A stretch of DNA of 64,000 nucleotides from Limnohabitans sp. 103DPR2 (GTDB lineage Bacteria > Pseudomonadota > Gammaproteobacteria > Burkholderiales > Burkholderiaceae_C): contig NZ_CP011834.1 of the NCBI RefSeq assembly GCF_001412575.1, positions 1,488,001 through 1,552,000 on the forward strand, read 5' to 3'. Positions within the stretch are counted from its first letter, which is position 1; every line of letters begins with the position of its first letter. A program made the translations under genes and the position numbers. The notes below the pieces were generated by a model. That model did no database searches. It saw nothing but the letters and a program-made list of their open reading frames with translations, and was not told where the DNA came from. This document shows, in pieces, positions 53,459-61,507 of this stretch.

Positions 53459-55663
53459 ATGAATTCAATTTCAAATTCAATGGCGCCATTGTCGCGCCGC
53501 CGTTTCATGCTGGGAACTTCCGCCATGGCAGGCGGTGGACTGGCCCTGGGTATGAATATTTTTGCAAACCAGGAGGCCATGGCGCAAGCCACTGACGCTT
53601 CACCTGAAGTCGGCATTTGGGTCTTGGTCAAACCCGACGACACCTGCGTCATTCGCATTGTTCGCTCCGAAATGGGGCAGGGCACACGCACGGGTTTGGC
53701 CCAGTTGGTCGCCGAAGAGCTTGAGTGCGATTGGCGCAAAGTGACCACGGAGTCCCCAACGCCTGGACAAAACTTGAAACGCAAGCGCGCATGGGGTGAC
53801 ATGAGCACTGGTGGCAGTCGCGGCATTCGCATGTCGCATGACTACGTGCGCCGCGGTGGTGCTGTGGCACGAACCATGTTGATGCAAGCCGCTGCCAATG
53901 AATGGTCTGTGGCTGTCTCAGAATTGACAGTTGCCAACAGCGTCATCACGCACGCTGCATCGGGTCGAAAAACCACTTACGGCAAAGTGGCTGCTGCTGC
54001 GGCCAAGTTGCCCGTGCCCGATGCCAAGTCGATGGTGTTGAAAGATCCTCGAACTTGGAAAATTGCAGGCAAGTCCATTCGCCGTTTGGACACCAGCGAC
54101 AAACTCAATGGCAAAAAAATCTACGGCATTGACGTCAAGCTTGACGGTATGCTGTGCGCTGCCGTCATGGACTGTCCCGTTTTTGGTGGCAAGTTGGTCA
54201 GCTTTGATGACAGCAAAGTCAAATCTTTGCGCGGCGTTAAATCCGTGGTGCGCGTGGATGCCACGACGGTGGCAGTGGTGGCCGATACATGGTGGCGCGC
54301 CAAAAATGCGCTGGCCCAGTTGCCCATTGTGTGGGATGAAGGTCCGCATGCCAAAGTCAACAGCGCATTGATTGCCGCCCATTTGAAAGAGGGCCTGACA
54401 GCACCAGGCAACTATGCAGGCCGCAAAGAAGGCGATGCCATTGCGGCGGTGGCCAATGCCGTCAAAAAAGTAGAGGCCACGTACAGCACGCCATTCTTAG
54501 CGCATGCACCGATGGAGCCGATGAACTGCACAGCGCGCGTCACAGCGGATCGCGCAGAAGTATGGGCACCTACCCAAAATGCAGAAGCCTCTTTGGCCGT
54601 GTTGGCAGAGACATCGGGTTTGCCTTTGGAGAAGTGCGATGTCTACGTCACCGATTTGGGTGGCGCATTTGGTCGCAAGGGTGGTCAACAAGATTACGTG
54701 TCGCAAGCAGTCAAAATTGCCAAACAATTTCCAGGCACGCCCATCAAAATGATTTGGAGCCGTGAGGAAGATCAAGCACATGACTTCTACCGTCCCTTGT
54801 CGCAGTGTCACATGACCGCTGGCTTGGATGACAAAGGCAATTTGGTGGGCCTGACCTTGCGTTCTTCGGGTCAATCCATCAACGCATGGGTCAATCCTTC
54901 TGCCATCAAAGATGGCAAAGACGAACGCCAATTGCAGGGCTTCTGGAAAGAACCGGGCGAAGCGCAACTGGGTTACACCATTCCCAACTTGCTCACTGAA
55001 TACGCCATTCGAAACACCCACGTCCCTGTAGGCCCTTGGCGCGGTGTGAACACCAATCAAAATGGTGTGTACATGGAGTGCTTCATTGAAGAAGTGGCCA
55101 AAGCGGCAGGCAAAGATTCACTGGCTTTCCGTCAGTCACTGATGAAAAATCACCCCAAGCATTTGCAGGTCCTGAATGCCGCTGCAGAAAAAGGCGATTG
55201 GGGCAAACCTTTGCCAAAAGGCGTATTCCGCGGTATTGCCCAGTTCATGGGCTATGGTGCTTATTCCGCTGCGGTGGCCGAGGTCACCGTCAGTCCTCGC
55301 GGTGAAGTCAAAGTTCTGCGCATGGTGCTCGCCACCAATGCGGGTCACTTTGTCAATCCGCACCAAGTGGCTGCACAAGTTGAGGGCGGTGTGGCGATGG
55401 GCCTCAGTGCCACATTCTTTGGTGAATGCACGGTTGAGAATGGCCGTATTCAGCAAACCAATTTTGACACTTACCCCTTGCTGCGCATGGGCCAAATGCC
55501 CAAGGTCGAAACGGTCTTGGTGCCCACTTACGACTTCTGGGGTGGCGTGGGCGAGCCCACCATTTGCGTGGTGGCACCTGCTGTCATGAACGCTATTTTT
55601 GCAGCAACAGGCAAACCCGTTCGTGATTTGCCGCTGAAAAATGCGGGCCTCACATTTGTCTAA
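53459..55663 (+). CDS. Molybdopterin-binding subunit of a xanthine dehydrogenase-family oxidoreductase (IorB type)
   Basis: A 734-residue large subunit with a twin-arginine signal (SRRRFMLGTSAMAGGGLALG) at the N-terminus, so the mature enzyme is exported folded. The molybdenum-cofactor region includes GGAFGRKGGQQDYVSQAVKIA near residue 400 and VGPWRGVNTNQNGVYMECFIEEVAK near 525; the catalytic Glu is expected in GGVGEPT near the end. With the small subunit it hydroxylates an aldehyde or heteroaromatic substrate, passing electrons to a periplasmic acceptor, perhaps a c-type cytochrome. No FAD subunit is encoded, typical of this two-subunit type. Confidence 0.9.
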   Translation: MNSISNSMAPLSRRRFMLGTSAMAGGGLALGMNIFANQEAMAQATDASPEVGIWVLVKPDDTCVIRIVRSEMGQGTRTGLAQLVAEELECDWRKVTTESPTPGQNLKRKRAWGDMSTGGSRGIRMSHDYVRRGGAVARTMLMQAAANEWSVAVSELTVANSVITHAASGRKTTYGKVAAAAAKLPVPDAKSMVLKDPRTWKIAGKSIRRLDTSDKLNGKKIYGIDVKLDGMLCAAVMDCPVFGGKLVSFDDSKVKSLRGVKSVVRVDATTVAVVADTWWRAKNALAQLPIVWDEGPHAKVNSALIAAHLKEGLTAPGNYAGRKEGDAIAAVANAVKKVEATYSTPFLAHAPMEPMNCTARVTADRAEVWAPTQNAEASLAVLAETSGLPLEKCDVYVTDLGGAFGRKGGQQDYVSQAVKIAKQFPGTPIKMIWSREEDQAHDFYRPLSQCHMTAGLDDKGNLVGLTLRSSGQSINAWVNPSAIKDGKDERQLQGFWKEPGEAQLGYTIPNLLTEYAIRNTHVPVGPWRGVNTNQNGVYMECFIEEVAKAAGKDSLAFRQSLMKNHPKHLQVLNAAAEKGDWGKPLPKGVFRGIAQFMGYGAYSAAVAEVTVSPRGEVKVLRMVLATNAGHFVNPHQVAAQVEGGVAMGLSATFFGECTVENGRIQQTNFDTYPLLRMGQMPKVETVLVPTYDFWGGVGEPTICVVAPAVMNAIFAATGKPVRDLPLKNAGLTFV

Positions 55664-55669
55664 GGCCTA

Positions 55670-55695
55670 GGTCGCTTCCTTCATTGGAAGCGACC
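55670..55695. terminator. Hairpin between convergent iorB-type and soxA genes
   Basis: A 10-bp stem GGTCGCTTCC with GGAAGCGACC and a 6-base loop (TTCATT), 7 bases after the iorB-type stop and just before the soxA stop on the other strand. No U-tract on either side, so it may act only as a bidirectional RNA end-point. Confidence 0.45.
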
Positions 55696-55699
55696 CTCA

Positions 55700-56485
55700 T
55701 CACCGTCTCAAGGAAGGCCCATCGACGGGCAGTCCTTGCGCGCGCATTTTGAGAAACAACTCCAGTTGACGCAGCGCTTGGCTGCCTGGCGCGGGCACGT
55801 CGGCTTGCACGCCAGAGAAGCAGGCGCGCAGGCGACGGTCAATCGAGCCCATGCTTTGCCAGCTCATTTTGAAAATGGGAAAGCCAGTGGGATGTCCGGG
55901 TGAAATCACGTCGGCGCGCATTTGTTTGCCAATGCTCAAATCATGACAATGCGTGCAGGCCAAATTCATGCGTCCCATGCGCGTGGTGAATTGCGCGGCG
56001 CCTTGGTTCAGTGCGTTTTGCCATTGCGATGCATCGCCCGGCGTTGCTGTGACTTGGTAGGGCATGCCTTGGCTGCTTTCGTGCAAGAGGGCACTCAAGG
56101 CCAAAACATCTGGATTCTCTAGACCCTTCATGGGTTTGCCACTGCGCTGCGCACAATCCAATATTTGATCTTCCAAATTGATCAACTGTTGTTTGGAGGG
56201 CGACCATTTTGGAAAGCGCGTCGCCACTGCCTTCATGTTTTGAACATCGCCATGGCATTGAAAACACGAGTTGGGCTGGTCGACTGCGCCCCATAAGGTG
56301 CGGCCTTGTTCTAACCACAATTGAACCGGGTTACGCGTTGCATCGTTTTGCATCGCCCGCAACTCAGGGCTTAAGAAGGCATTGCCACTGCGCTGTGCAG
56401 GCGGCAGCGTTTGTGCATTCAGAACGAGTGGCACCATGGCAAGAAACGCAAAGGCCATTCGCAAGCTCAAGCGACACCTCACCAT
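55700..56485 (-). CDS. soxA: SoxA, diheme cytochrome c of the thiosulfate-oxidising complex
   Basis: A 261-residue periplasmic cytochrome (signal about residues 1-24). Two CxxCH heme sites are seen: CFQCH near residue 75 and CTHCH near 177. The active-site cysteine that serves as heme ligand and thiol carrier is in RRLRACFSGVQADVP near 220. SoxAX conjugates thiosulfate to the SoxY cysteine. It is the last gene of a soxXYZA cluster with 3 bases between soxZ and soxA. Both CxxCH sites are retained, which marks it as the full diheme type. Confidence 0.92.
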   Translation of the reverse strand: MVRCRLSLRMAFAFLAMVPLVLNAQTLPPAQRSGNAFLSPELRAMQNDATRNPVQLWLEQGRTLWGAVDQPNSCFQCHGDVQNMKAVATRFPKWSPSKQQLINLEDQILDCAQRSGKPMKGLENPDVLALSALLHESSQGMPYQVTATPGDASQWQNALNQGAAQFTTRMGRMNLACTHCHDLSIGKQMRADVISPGHPTGFPIFKMSWQSMGSIDRRLRACFSGVQADVPAPGSQALRQLELFLKMRAQGLPVDGPSLRR

Positions 56486-56488
56486 GCT

Positions 56489-56818
56489 TCAGACCACCAA
56501 GCGCTGGACGGTTTCACCGGCTTGGCCTGAGTCATCGAGCCAGAGCACGCGCACCAGACCACCACCCGCAGGAACTTGCACAGGAAATGCCAAGTACACA
56601 GGCGAGGTCATGGCGGTGCCCAACTCTGCTTCCAAGATCAACTGGTCGTTGAGCAACACTTTGACGGTGTGAATGATGTTGCGCTGAATTTTGCGGCCTG
56701 AGTCGTCCACCCGAAAACCAGAGTCCATGGGGTGTGCGGCAGACCAGCGTGCCTCTAGGGTGGCGCCTGCTTTCAGAGGACCTGCAAAGGCCAATCGGGT
56801 CAGAATGGGGTTGCTCAT
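56489..56818 (-). CDS. soxZ: SoxZ thiosulfate-carrier partner
   Basis: A 109-residue immunoglobulin-like protein forming the heterodimer SoxYZ. The family segment SAAHPMDSGFRVDDSGRKI is near residues 26-44, and IIHTVKVLLN and AFPVQVPAGG follow. The ATG at 56818 overlaps the soxY stop (TGATG). It has no signal peptide, as usual, and is exported with SoxY. Confidence 0.92.
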   Translation of the reverse strand: MSNPILTRLAFAGPLKAGATLEARWSAAHPMDSGFRVDDSGRKIQRNIIHTVKVLLNDQLILEAELGTAMTSPVYLAFPVQVPAGGGLVRVLWLDDSGQAGETVQRLVV

Positions 56819-57258
56819 CAGGAGTCGTCCAAGCAAGCGGTCGACGTAATCACGGTGGGTGCGCTGTTGGCGCGCTCGAGCCCGTTGCTGAAGGTCGCCA
56901 AGACCCATACCGATTGGCTGGCGGCAAGACGCAGCCGCGTGTTGAGCAGGTAGCTTTGCGGTTCACCGTGCAGTTTCAGATGCAAGGCCAGAGGGTTGGG
57001 GTTCTCCGGCAAGATCACACGCAGTGATTTCAAGAAAGTACCTTCGGGTGCGCGGATGTTGGCTTGCAGTGGCACGGCATTGCCGGTATCGGCCAGCCGC
57101 GGAAATACCAATTCAATGCCTTCGCTTGGCAGTTCTGTCATGGGTGCAGCCGATGCCCGCTGCTGCGTCGTCAGCAGCCATGCGCCGGCGGCCCACAGCA
57201 TACCGGTTCGACGTTGCGAATTAACAGTCCCGCAAAGGGAGGGTGTGTTTATTGCCAT
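56818..57258 (-). CDS. soxY: SoxY-type carrier protein with atypical C-terminal arm
   Basis: A 146-residue periplasmic protein with an RR-containing N-terminal signal (SQRRTGMLWAAGAWLL). The mature domain follows the SoxY fold (ELVFPRLADTGNAVPLQANI and KSLRVILPENPNP). Canonical SoxY ends in GGCGG, where the cysteine carries the thiosulfate-derived sulfur. Here the protein ends TACLDDS: one cysteine is present five residues from the end but the glycines are replaced. It is coupled to soxX upstream by a 10-base overlap and to soxZ by TGATG. The function may be altered thiol chemistry; see findings. Confidence 0.88.
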   Translation of the reverse strand: MAINTPSLCGTVNSQRRTGMLWAAGAWLLTTQQRASAAPMTELPSEGIELVFPRLADTGNAVPLQANIRAPEGTFLKSLRVILPENPNPLALHLKLHGEPQSYLLNTRLRLAASQSVWVLATFSNGLERANSAPTVITSTACLDDS

Positions 57259-57620
57259 GATTGCAAAGTATCCACCACCTCGGAAATTTGCGCATCGGAC
57301 AAGATGGCACGGGGTGGGTTAGCTTTTGTCAGACCCTCCGTTGCGCCAAACGGCGGCATGAGGGTTTGCGGGTTCATCTGCCGGGCATCTTTCACCCATT
57401 GCGTCAGTTCAGCACGGTTCCACTTGCGTGCCACACCTTGGAGAGAAGGGCCGAAGGTGCTGACCAAGCCCTCTACCCCTGGCAACGCATGGCAAGCGAT
57501 GCAATTGCCTGTTTGTCGCGAGGTCATGATCTCAAAGCCAGCGGATCTGGCCGGAGAGGCCTCCGCCAAGGCCATGGCTGGGCTGAGGCTCACCGACATG
57601 CAAAGTAGAAAGCATTTCAT
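57249..57620 (-). CDS. soxX: SoxX, monoheme cytochrome c
   Basis: A 123-residue periplasmic cytochrome with a signal peptide (about residues 1-20) and a single heme site GNCIACHALPG near residue 39. The probable axial methionine is in TLMPPFGATEG near 87. It pairs with SoxA as the AX heterodimer. It is the first gene of the minus-strand soxXYZA cluster and overlaps soxY by 10 bases. No soxB, soxC or soxD is in the window. Confidence 0.9.
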   Translation of the reverse strand: MKCFLLCMSVSLSPAMALAEASPARSAGFEIMTSRQTGNCIACHALPGVEGLVSTFGPSLQGVARKWNRAELTQWVKDARQMNPQTLMPPFGATEGLTKANPPRAILSDAQISEVVDTLQSWQ

Positions 57621-57792
57621 CAGGGCATTGTGTCATGGTCATTGGCAGGTTTTAAAAAGTGGCAATCAAAGTGATACATGACATAGATCAGTTTTTGTCA
57701 GAAGGTGAACTGGTACAAACAAAAAGCTTGTCAACATGAAGCGGAAGGGCCGCATCAGTGTCTGAACTTGTGCCAGCAGAAAGGATTGAACA

Positions 57793-58128
57793 ATGGCCAT
57801 CCTAGGAACCACCCCCTTTGACGGAGAACAAGCCCAAAAGGGCTATGCGCTGAACAAAATGTGCTTTTCTTTCAATTCGGCCGACAACAGAAAAGCCTTT
57901 GTAGAAGACCCTGAAGCCTACATGCGCAGCTACGCCCTGAATGCGGAACAGGCCGAGGCCATTCGTTCAAAACAAGTCTTGAGACTCATCGCTGCAGGTG
58001 GCAATGCGTATTACTTGGCCAAGTTTGCCGGCATCTTTGGTCTGGACATGCAAGACATTGGTGCGCAACAAACGGGCATGACCAAAGAGGCGTTTCAAGC
58101 CAAATTGCGCGCAGCTGCAAACGACTAA
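57793..58128 (+). CDS. Second LigA-like extradiol dioxygenase alpha subunit
   Basis: A 111-residue small subunit related to protocatechuate 4,5-dioxygenase alpha. Segments FDGEQAQKGYALNKM, AAGGNAYYLAKFAG and GAQQTGMTKEAFQ match the LigA fold, but it is shorter than the LigA at 42946 (146 residues). It is divergent from soxX and 25 bases upstream of a LigB-like gene, so they encode one enzyme. The ring substrate could be protocatechuate, gallate or 3-O-methylgallate; sequence alone does not decide. Confidence 0.85.
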   Translation: MAILGTTPFDGEQAQKGYALNKMCFSFNSADNRKAFVEDPEAYMRSYALNAEQAEAIRSKQVLRLIAAGGNAYYLAKFAGIFGLDMQDIGAQQTGMTKEAFQAKLRAAAND

Positions 58129-58153
58129 CAGCAAATCCATTCGGAGTAACAGC

Positions 58154-58999
58154 ATGGCAAAACTCATGGGTGGCTTGGCCACATCTCACATTCCCGCCAT
58201 TGGCAGCGCTATCCACAAAGGTATTCAGCAAGAACCATATTGGAAGCCTTTTTTCGATGGCTATCCACCGGTGCAAAATTGGCTAAAAAATGCAAAGCCT
58301 GACGTGGTGGTGGTGTTCTACAACGACCATGGTTTGAATTTTTTCCTGGACAAAATGCCGACGTTCGCAGTCGGCGCAGCCGCGCAGTACAACAATGCAG
58401 ACGAAGGCTGGGGCATTCCAACCTTGCCACCATTCCAAGGCAATACGGCCCTGTCATGGCATTTGATCAATCACTTGGTGGCCCATGACTTTGATGTCAC
58501 CACCTGCCAAGAAATGCTGGTGGACCATGCGTGCACCTTGCCCTTGAAGTTGTTCTGGCCTGATGGTCCTTGCCCTGTTCAAGTGGTGCCCATTTGCATC
58601 AACACGGTTCAGTTTCCTTTGCCATCGGCCAAGCGGGTGTATGCGTTGGGCAAAGCTGTCGGTGAAGCCATTGCGCAATGGCCCTCTGATCACAAGGTGG
58701 CGGTGGTGGCCTCTGGCGGTTTAAGCCATCAGCTGGACGGCGAGCGAGCTGGCTTCATCAACAAGGCCTTTGATTTGGAGTTCATGGACAGCTTGGTCAG
58801 CAATCCCGAATGGGCCACGCAGTTCAATACCTTGCAGCTGGTTGAGAAAACGGGTACTCAGGGCGTGGAACTCTTGATGTGGCTGGCCATGCGTGCCGCG
58901 TTAAGCAGCGCTTCGGGCCGGGTTCGTGAAGTGCATCGCAACTACCACATCCCCATCTCCAATACGGCCACAGGTCTGATGGCGTTTTCTGTGGATTGA
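58154..58999 (+). CDS. Second LigB-like extradiol dioxygenase beta subunit
   Basis: A 281-residue class III extradiol dioxygenase catalytic subunit. Iron-ligand positions are preserved (His12 in TSHIPAIG, His59 in FYNDHGLNFF), as is the catalytic His in LVDHACTLPL and SGGLSHQLDGERAGF. It diverges from the LigB at 43389, for example GGLSHQLDGERAG in place of [13 protein letters not shown]. The substrate is open: gallate or 3-O-methylgallate are reasonable candidates because the organism handles lignin-type aromatics. A perfect palindrome follows as terminator. Confidence 0.88.
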   Translation: MAKLMGGLATSHIPAIGSAIHKGIQQEPYWKPFFDGYPPVQNWLKNAKPDVVVVFYNDHGLNFFLDKMPTFAVGAAAQYNNADEGWGIPTLPPFQGNTALSWHLINHLVAHDFDVTTCQEMLVDHACTLPLKLFWPDGPCPVQVVPICINTVQFPLPSAKRVYALGKAVGEAIAQWPSDHKVAVVASGGLSHQLDGERAGFINKAFDLEFMDSLVSNPEWATQFNTLQLVEKTGTQGVELLMWLAMRAALSSASGRVREVHRNYHIPISNTATGLMAFSVD

Positions 59000-59001
59000 G
59001 G

Positions 59002-59025
59002 AAAATACGGGTTAACCCGTATTTT
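59002..59025. terminator. Palindromic terminator after second ligB-like gene
   Basis: A 24-base perfect palindrome whose left half is AAAATACGGGTT, starting 2 bases after the stop codon, with a T-rich end (ATTTTT to 59026). The A and T runs on each side make it usable in both directions. Confidence 0.8.
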
Positions 59026-59077
59026 TGAGTGTCGCCTAAAAACATGGAAACATGCATAATATTTCCAGTCCGTGCGG

Positions 59078-59090
59078 TTGGTTAATTATC
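59078..59090. promoter_or_regulatory. Regulatory word upstream of paaZ shared with the tetR promoter
   Basis: TTGGTTAATTATC is the exact reverse complement of GATAATTAACCAA found at 45305-45317 in front of the tetR gene. In the paaZ upstream region it is extended by GTGCGG on the left, which partly continues the resemblance. It may mark a TetR-family operator, but the word is AT-rich. Confidence 0.4.
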
Positions 59091-59151
59091 TGACTGGTTT
59101 CCTACTGCATGTTTCCTCTCTGTTTACCCACCGCCTTTAGGCGCACCGCTT

Positions 59152-61197
59152 ATGACCACCGTTCTCCAGAGTTTTGTCGCCGGCCGCTGGGTCGGTCAAC
59201 AAGCTGCGCAAGCCTTGCACAGCGCCATCAATGGCCAAGAAGTGGCCTTCGCCCACGCCGAGCGCCTGGATTTTGCAGAGGCTCTGCACTATGGTCGTAC
59301 CACAGGCCTGCAAGGCATGTTGGCCATGGACTTCCAGCAACGCGCCGCTGCACTGCGCGCATTGGCCAAATACTTGGGCGAACGCAAAGAAGAGCTGTAT
59401 GCCATCTCGGCCCATACCGGTGCAACCCGCATTGACTCTTGGGTTGACATTGAAGGCGGTACTGGCACTTTGTTTGCCTACGCCGGCATGGCAGCCAGCG
59501 AATTGCCCAGTGGCAATTTGATTCACGAAGGCCCCGTCGCATCTTTGGGTAAGAAGAACACTTTTGCTGGCACCCATATCTTGGTGCCCCGTGGCGGCGT
59601 TGCTGTTCACATCAATGCTTTCAATTTTCCTGTGTGGGGTTTGTTGGAAAAATTCGCACCCACCTTTTTGGCAGGGATGCCCTGCATCGGCAAGCCTGCC
59701 ACCGCCACCAGCTACCTCACAGAAGCCTTGGTTCGCATGATTGACCAATCCGGCATCTTGCCCAAGGGTGCTTTGCAGTTGGTCGTTGGCAGCACGGGTG
59801 ATTTGCTCGATCGCTTGGACGTGGCAGATGTGGTGACCTTCACCGGCTCTGCGGACACGGCGGCCAAGTTGCGCGTCAATGCCAACATCGTGCGCAACAG
59901 CATTCCTTTCAACGCAGAAGCGGACTCATTGAACTGCGCCATCTTGGCTGACGACGTGTCGCCTGATGACGAAGAATTCGATTTGTTCGTCAAAGAAGTG
60001 GTGCGCGAAATGACGGTCAAAGCGGGCCAAAAATGCACCGCCATTCGCCGTGCCATCGTGCCTCGCAAACATTTGGATGCCGTGGCTGAAAAAATCAAAG
60101 CACGTTTGTCTAAAGTGGTGGTGGGCGATCCTTCTGTGGAAGGCGTGAAGATGGGCGCCTTGGCTTCCAAATCACAACAATCGGACGTCGCTGAGCGCGT
60201 GGCCATGCTGCGCCAAAGTGCAGAGCTGGTTTGTGGCGGCGACGCCCATTTCAGTTTGGTGGGTGAGGGTGTGGCCCAGGGCGCTTTCTTCCAGCCCACT
60301 TTGCTGTTGTGCCAACAACCCCTGAACACCGACAGCGTGCACGACATCGAAGCATTCGGTCCAGTCAGCACGCTCATGCCTTATGACAACATGGAAGAAG
60401 CCATGGCCTTGGCCAAGCGCGGCAAAGGCAGCTTGGTGGGTTCTTTGATCACCAAGACGCCTGCTGTTGCCGCGCAAGTGGTGCCGCGTCTGGCAGCCAA
60501 CCATGGTCGTTTGCACGTGCTCGATCGTGAATCTGCGGGCGAATCAACAGGACACGGTTCCCCCTTGCCATCCTTGAAACACGGTGGCCCTGGCCGTGCG
60601 GGCGGCGGCGAGGAGTTGGGCGGTATTCGCGCTGTGACGCACATGATGCAACGCGCTGCTGTGCAGGGTTCCCCCAGCATGTTGACGGCCATCACACGCG
60701 AATATGCGCGGGGTGCCAATGTCATTGAAACTGACACGCATCCCTTCAAGCGTTACTTTGAAGAATTGCAAATTGGCGAATCTTTGTTGACGCCTTCCAA
60801 AGTGATCGGTGAAGCCGATGTCAAAGCATTTGGTGAGCTCACCGGTGACATGTTCTACATGCACTTTGATGACGAAGCCGCCAAAGCTTCTGCCTTCGGC
60901 AAACGCATTGCGCACGGCTACTTGGTCTTGTCGGATGCGGCTGGTTTGTTCGTGGTGGCCGAGCCCGGCCCTGTCTTGGCCAATTACGGCTTGGACACAC
61001 TGCGCTTTGTGAAACCTGTGGGCTTGGGTGACAGCATTCAAGTGCGCTTGACTTGCAAGCGCAAAATTGACCGCAACAAAAAGGACGCCAATGGCCAAGG
61101 GCAGGGCGTGGTGGCTTGGGATGTTGAAGTGACCAACCAAGACAAAGAGTTGGTCGCCAGTTACGACATCCTGACCTTGGTGGCTAAAAAGGGCTGA
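59152..61197 (+). CDS. paaZ: PaaZ-type bifunctional aldehyde dehydrogenase/enoyl-CoA hydratase
   Basis: A 681-residue fusion. Residues about 1-520 form an aldehyde dehydrogenase with active-site Glu in NAEADSLNC near 256 and Cys in GQKCTAIRR near 295. Residues about 535-680 form a MaoC-like (R)-hydratase with YFEELQIGESLLTPSK and GELTGDMFYMHFDDEAAK. In phenylacetate degradation it opens the oxepin-CoA ring and oxidises the resulting aldehyde. No paaABCDE, paaF, paaJ or paaK genes are in the window, so it stands alone here. Its ATG follows a long AT-rich leader. Confidence 0.93.
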   Translation: MTTVLQSFVAGRWVGQQAAQALHSAINGQEVAFAHAERLDFAEALHYGRTTGLQGMLAMDFQQRAAALRALAKYLGERKEELYAISAHTGATRIDSWVDIEGGTGTLFAYAGMAASELPSGNLIHEGPVASLGKKNTFAGTHILVPRGGVAVHINAFNFPVWGLLEKFAPTFLAGMPCIGKPATATSYLTEALVRMIDQSGILPKGALQLVVGSTGDLLDRLDVADVVTFTGSADTAAKLRVNANIVRNSIPFNAEADSLNCAILADDVSPDDEEFDLFVKEVVREMTVKAGQKCTAIRRAIVPRKHLDAVAEKIKARLSKVVVGDPSVEGVKMGALASKSQQSDVAERVAMLRQSAELVCGGDAHFSLVGEGVAQGAFFQPTLLLCQQPLNTDSVHDIEAFGPVSTLMPYDNMEEAMALAKRGKGSLVGSLITKTPAVAAQVVPRLAANHGRLHVLDRESAGESTGHGSPLPSLKHGGPGRAGGGEELGGIRAVTHMMQRAAVQGSPSMLTAITREYARGANVIETDTHPFKRYFEELQIGESLLTPSKVIGEADVKAFGELTGDMFYMHFDDEAAKASAFGKRIAHGYLVLSDAAGLFVVAEPGPVLANYGLDTLRFVKPVGLGDSIQVRLTCKRKIDRNKKDANGQGQGVVAWDVEVTNQDKELVASYDILTLVAKKG

Positions 61198-61284
61198 TTT
61201 CAGTTCTTTCAAAATCCCTACAAGTTCTGGGCTTAATGAGGGCGTGGCTTGGCAAATCCAGGCCATTTCCTTTCTAATCTCCCA

Positions 61285-61507
61285 ATCGTTGGGGAGTAGC
61301 TCAATTCCTTTGTGTTCAGTTTCAAGTCCGAATTCACGTTCAGACAGCACGAAGGAATCAACAAATCGTCATTACGGAGTTTTTTAACTCTCGGTTTGTT
61401 GGGCATATAACTGATTCATAACAAGCAAAGCAAGACCTTCGATCTCTCGTGTTACAGGCGTCATTAAGACCTTTGTGACTTGTTCGGATCGTTATTGAAG
61501 GTCTTTC
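61285..61507 (+). promoter_or_regulatory. yybP-ykoY-like (Mn2+) riboswitch leader of the TerC gene
   Basis: The 310-base gap between paaZ and the TerC gene contains TTGGGGAGTAGC (61289-61300), AATCAACAAATCGTC (61357-61371) and AGCAAGACC (61429-61437), the hallmarks of the yybP-ykoY/Mn2+ riboswitch known to precede TerC-family genes. Flanking ATCGTTGG (61285-61292) and CCTTCGAT (61436-61443) can form the closing P1 stem with two central mismatches. The expression platform can pair AAGACCTTC (61432-61440) or AAGACCTT (61466-61473) with GAAGGTCTT (61497-61505), which contains the Shine-Dalgarno GAAGG. The remaining 5' part of the gap, 61198-61284, shows nothing else I recognise. Confidence 0.8.

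Noticed and set aside
55700-57620. A complete thiosulfate-oxidising Sox system
   Set aside because: SoxB and SoxCD are missing from the window and SoxY lacks the standard carrier motif.
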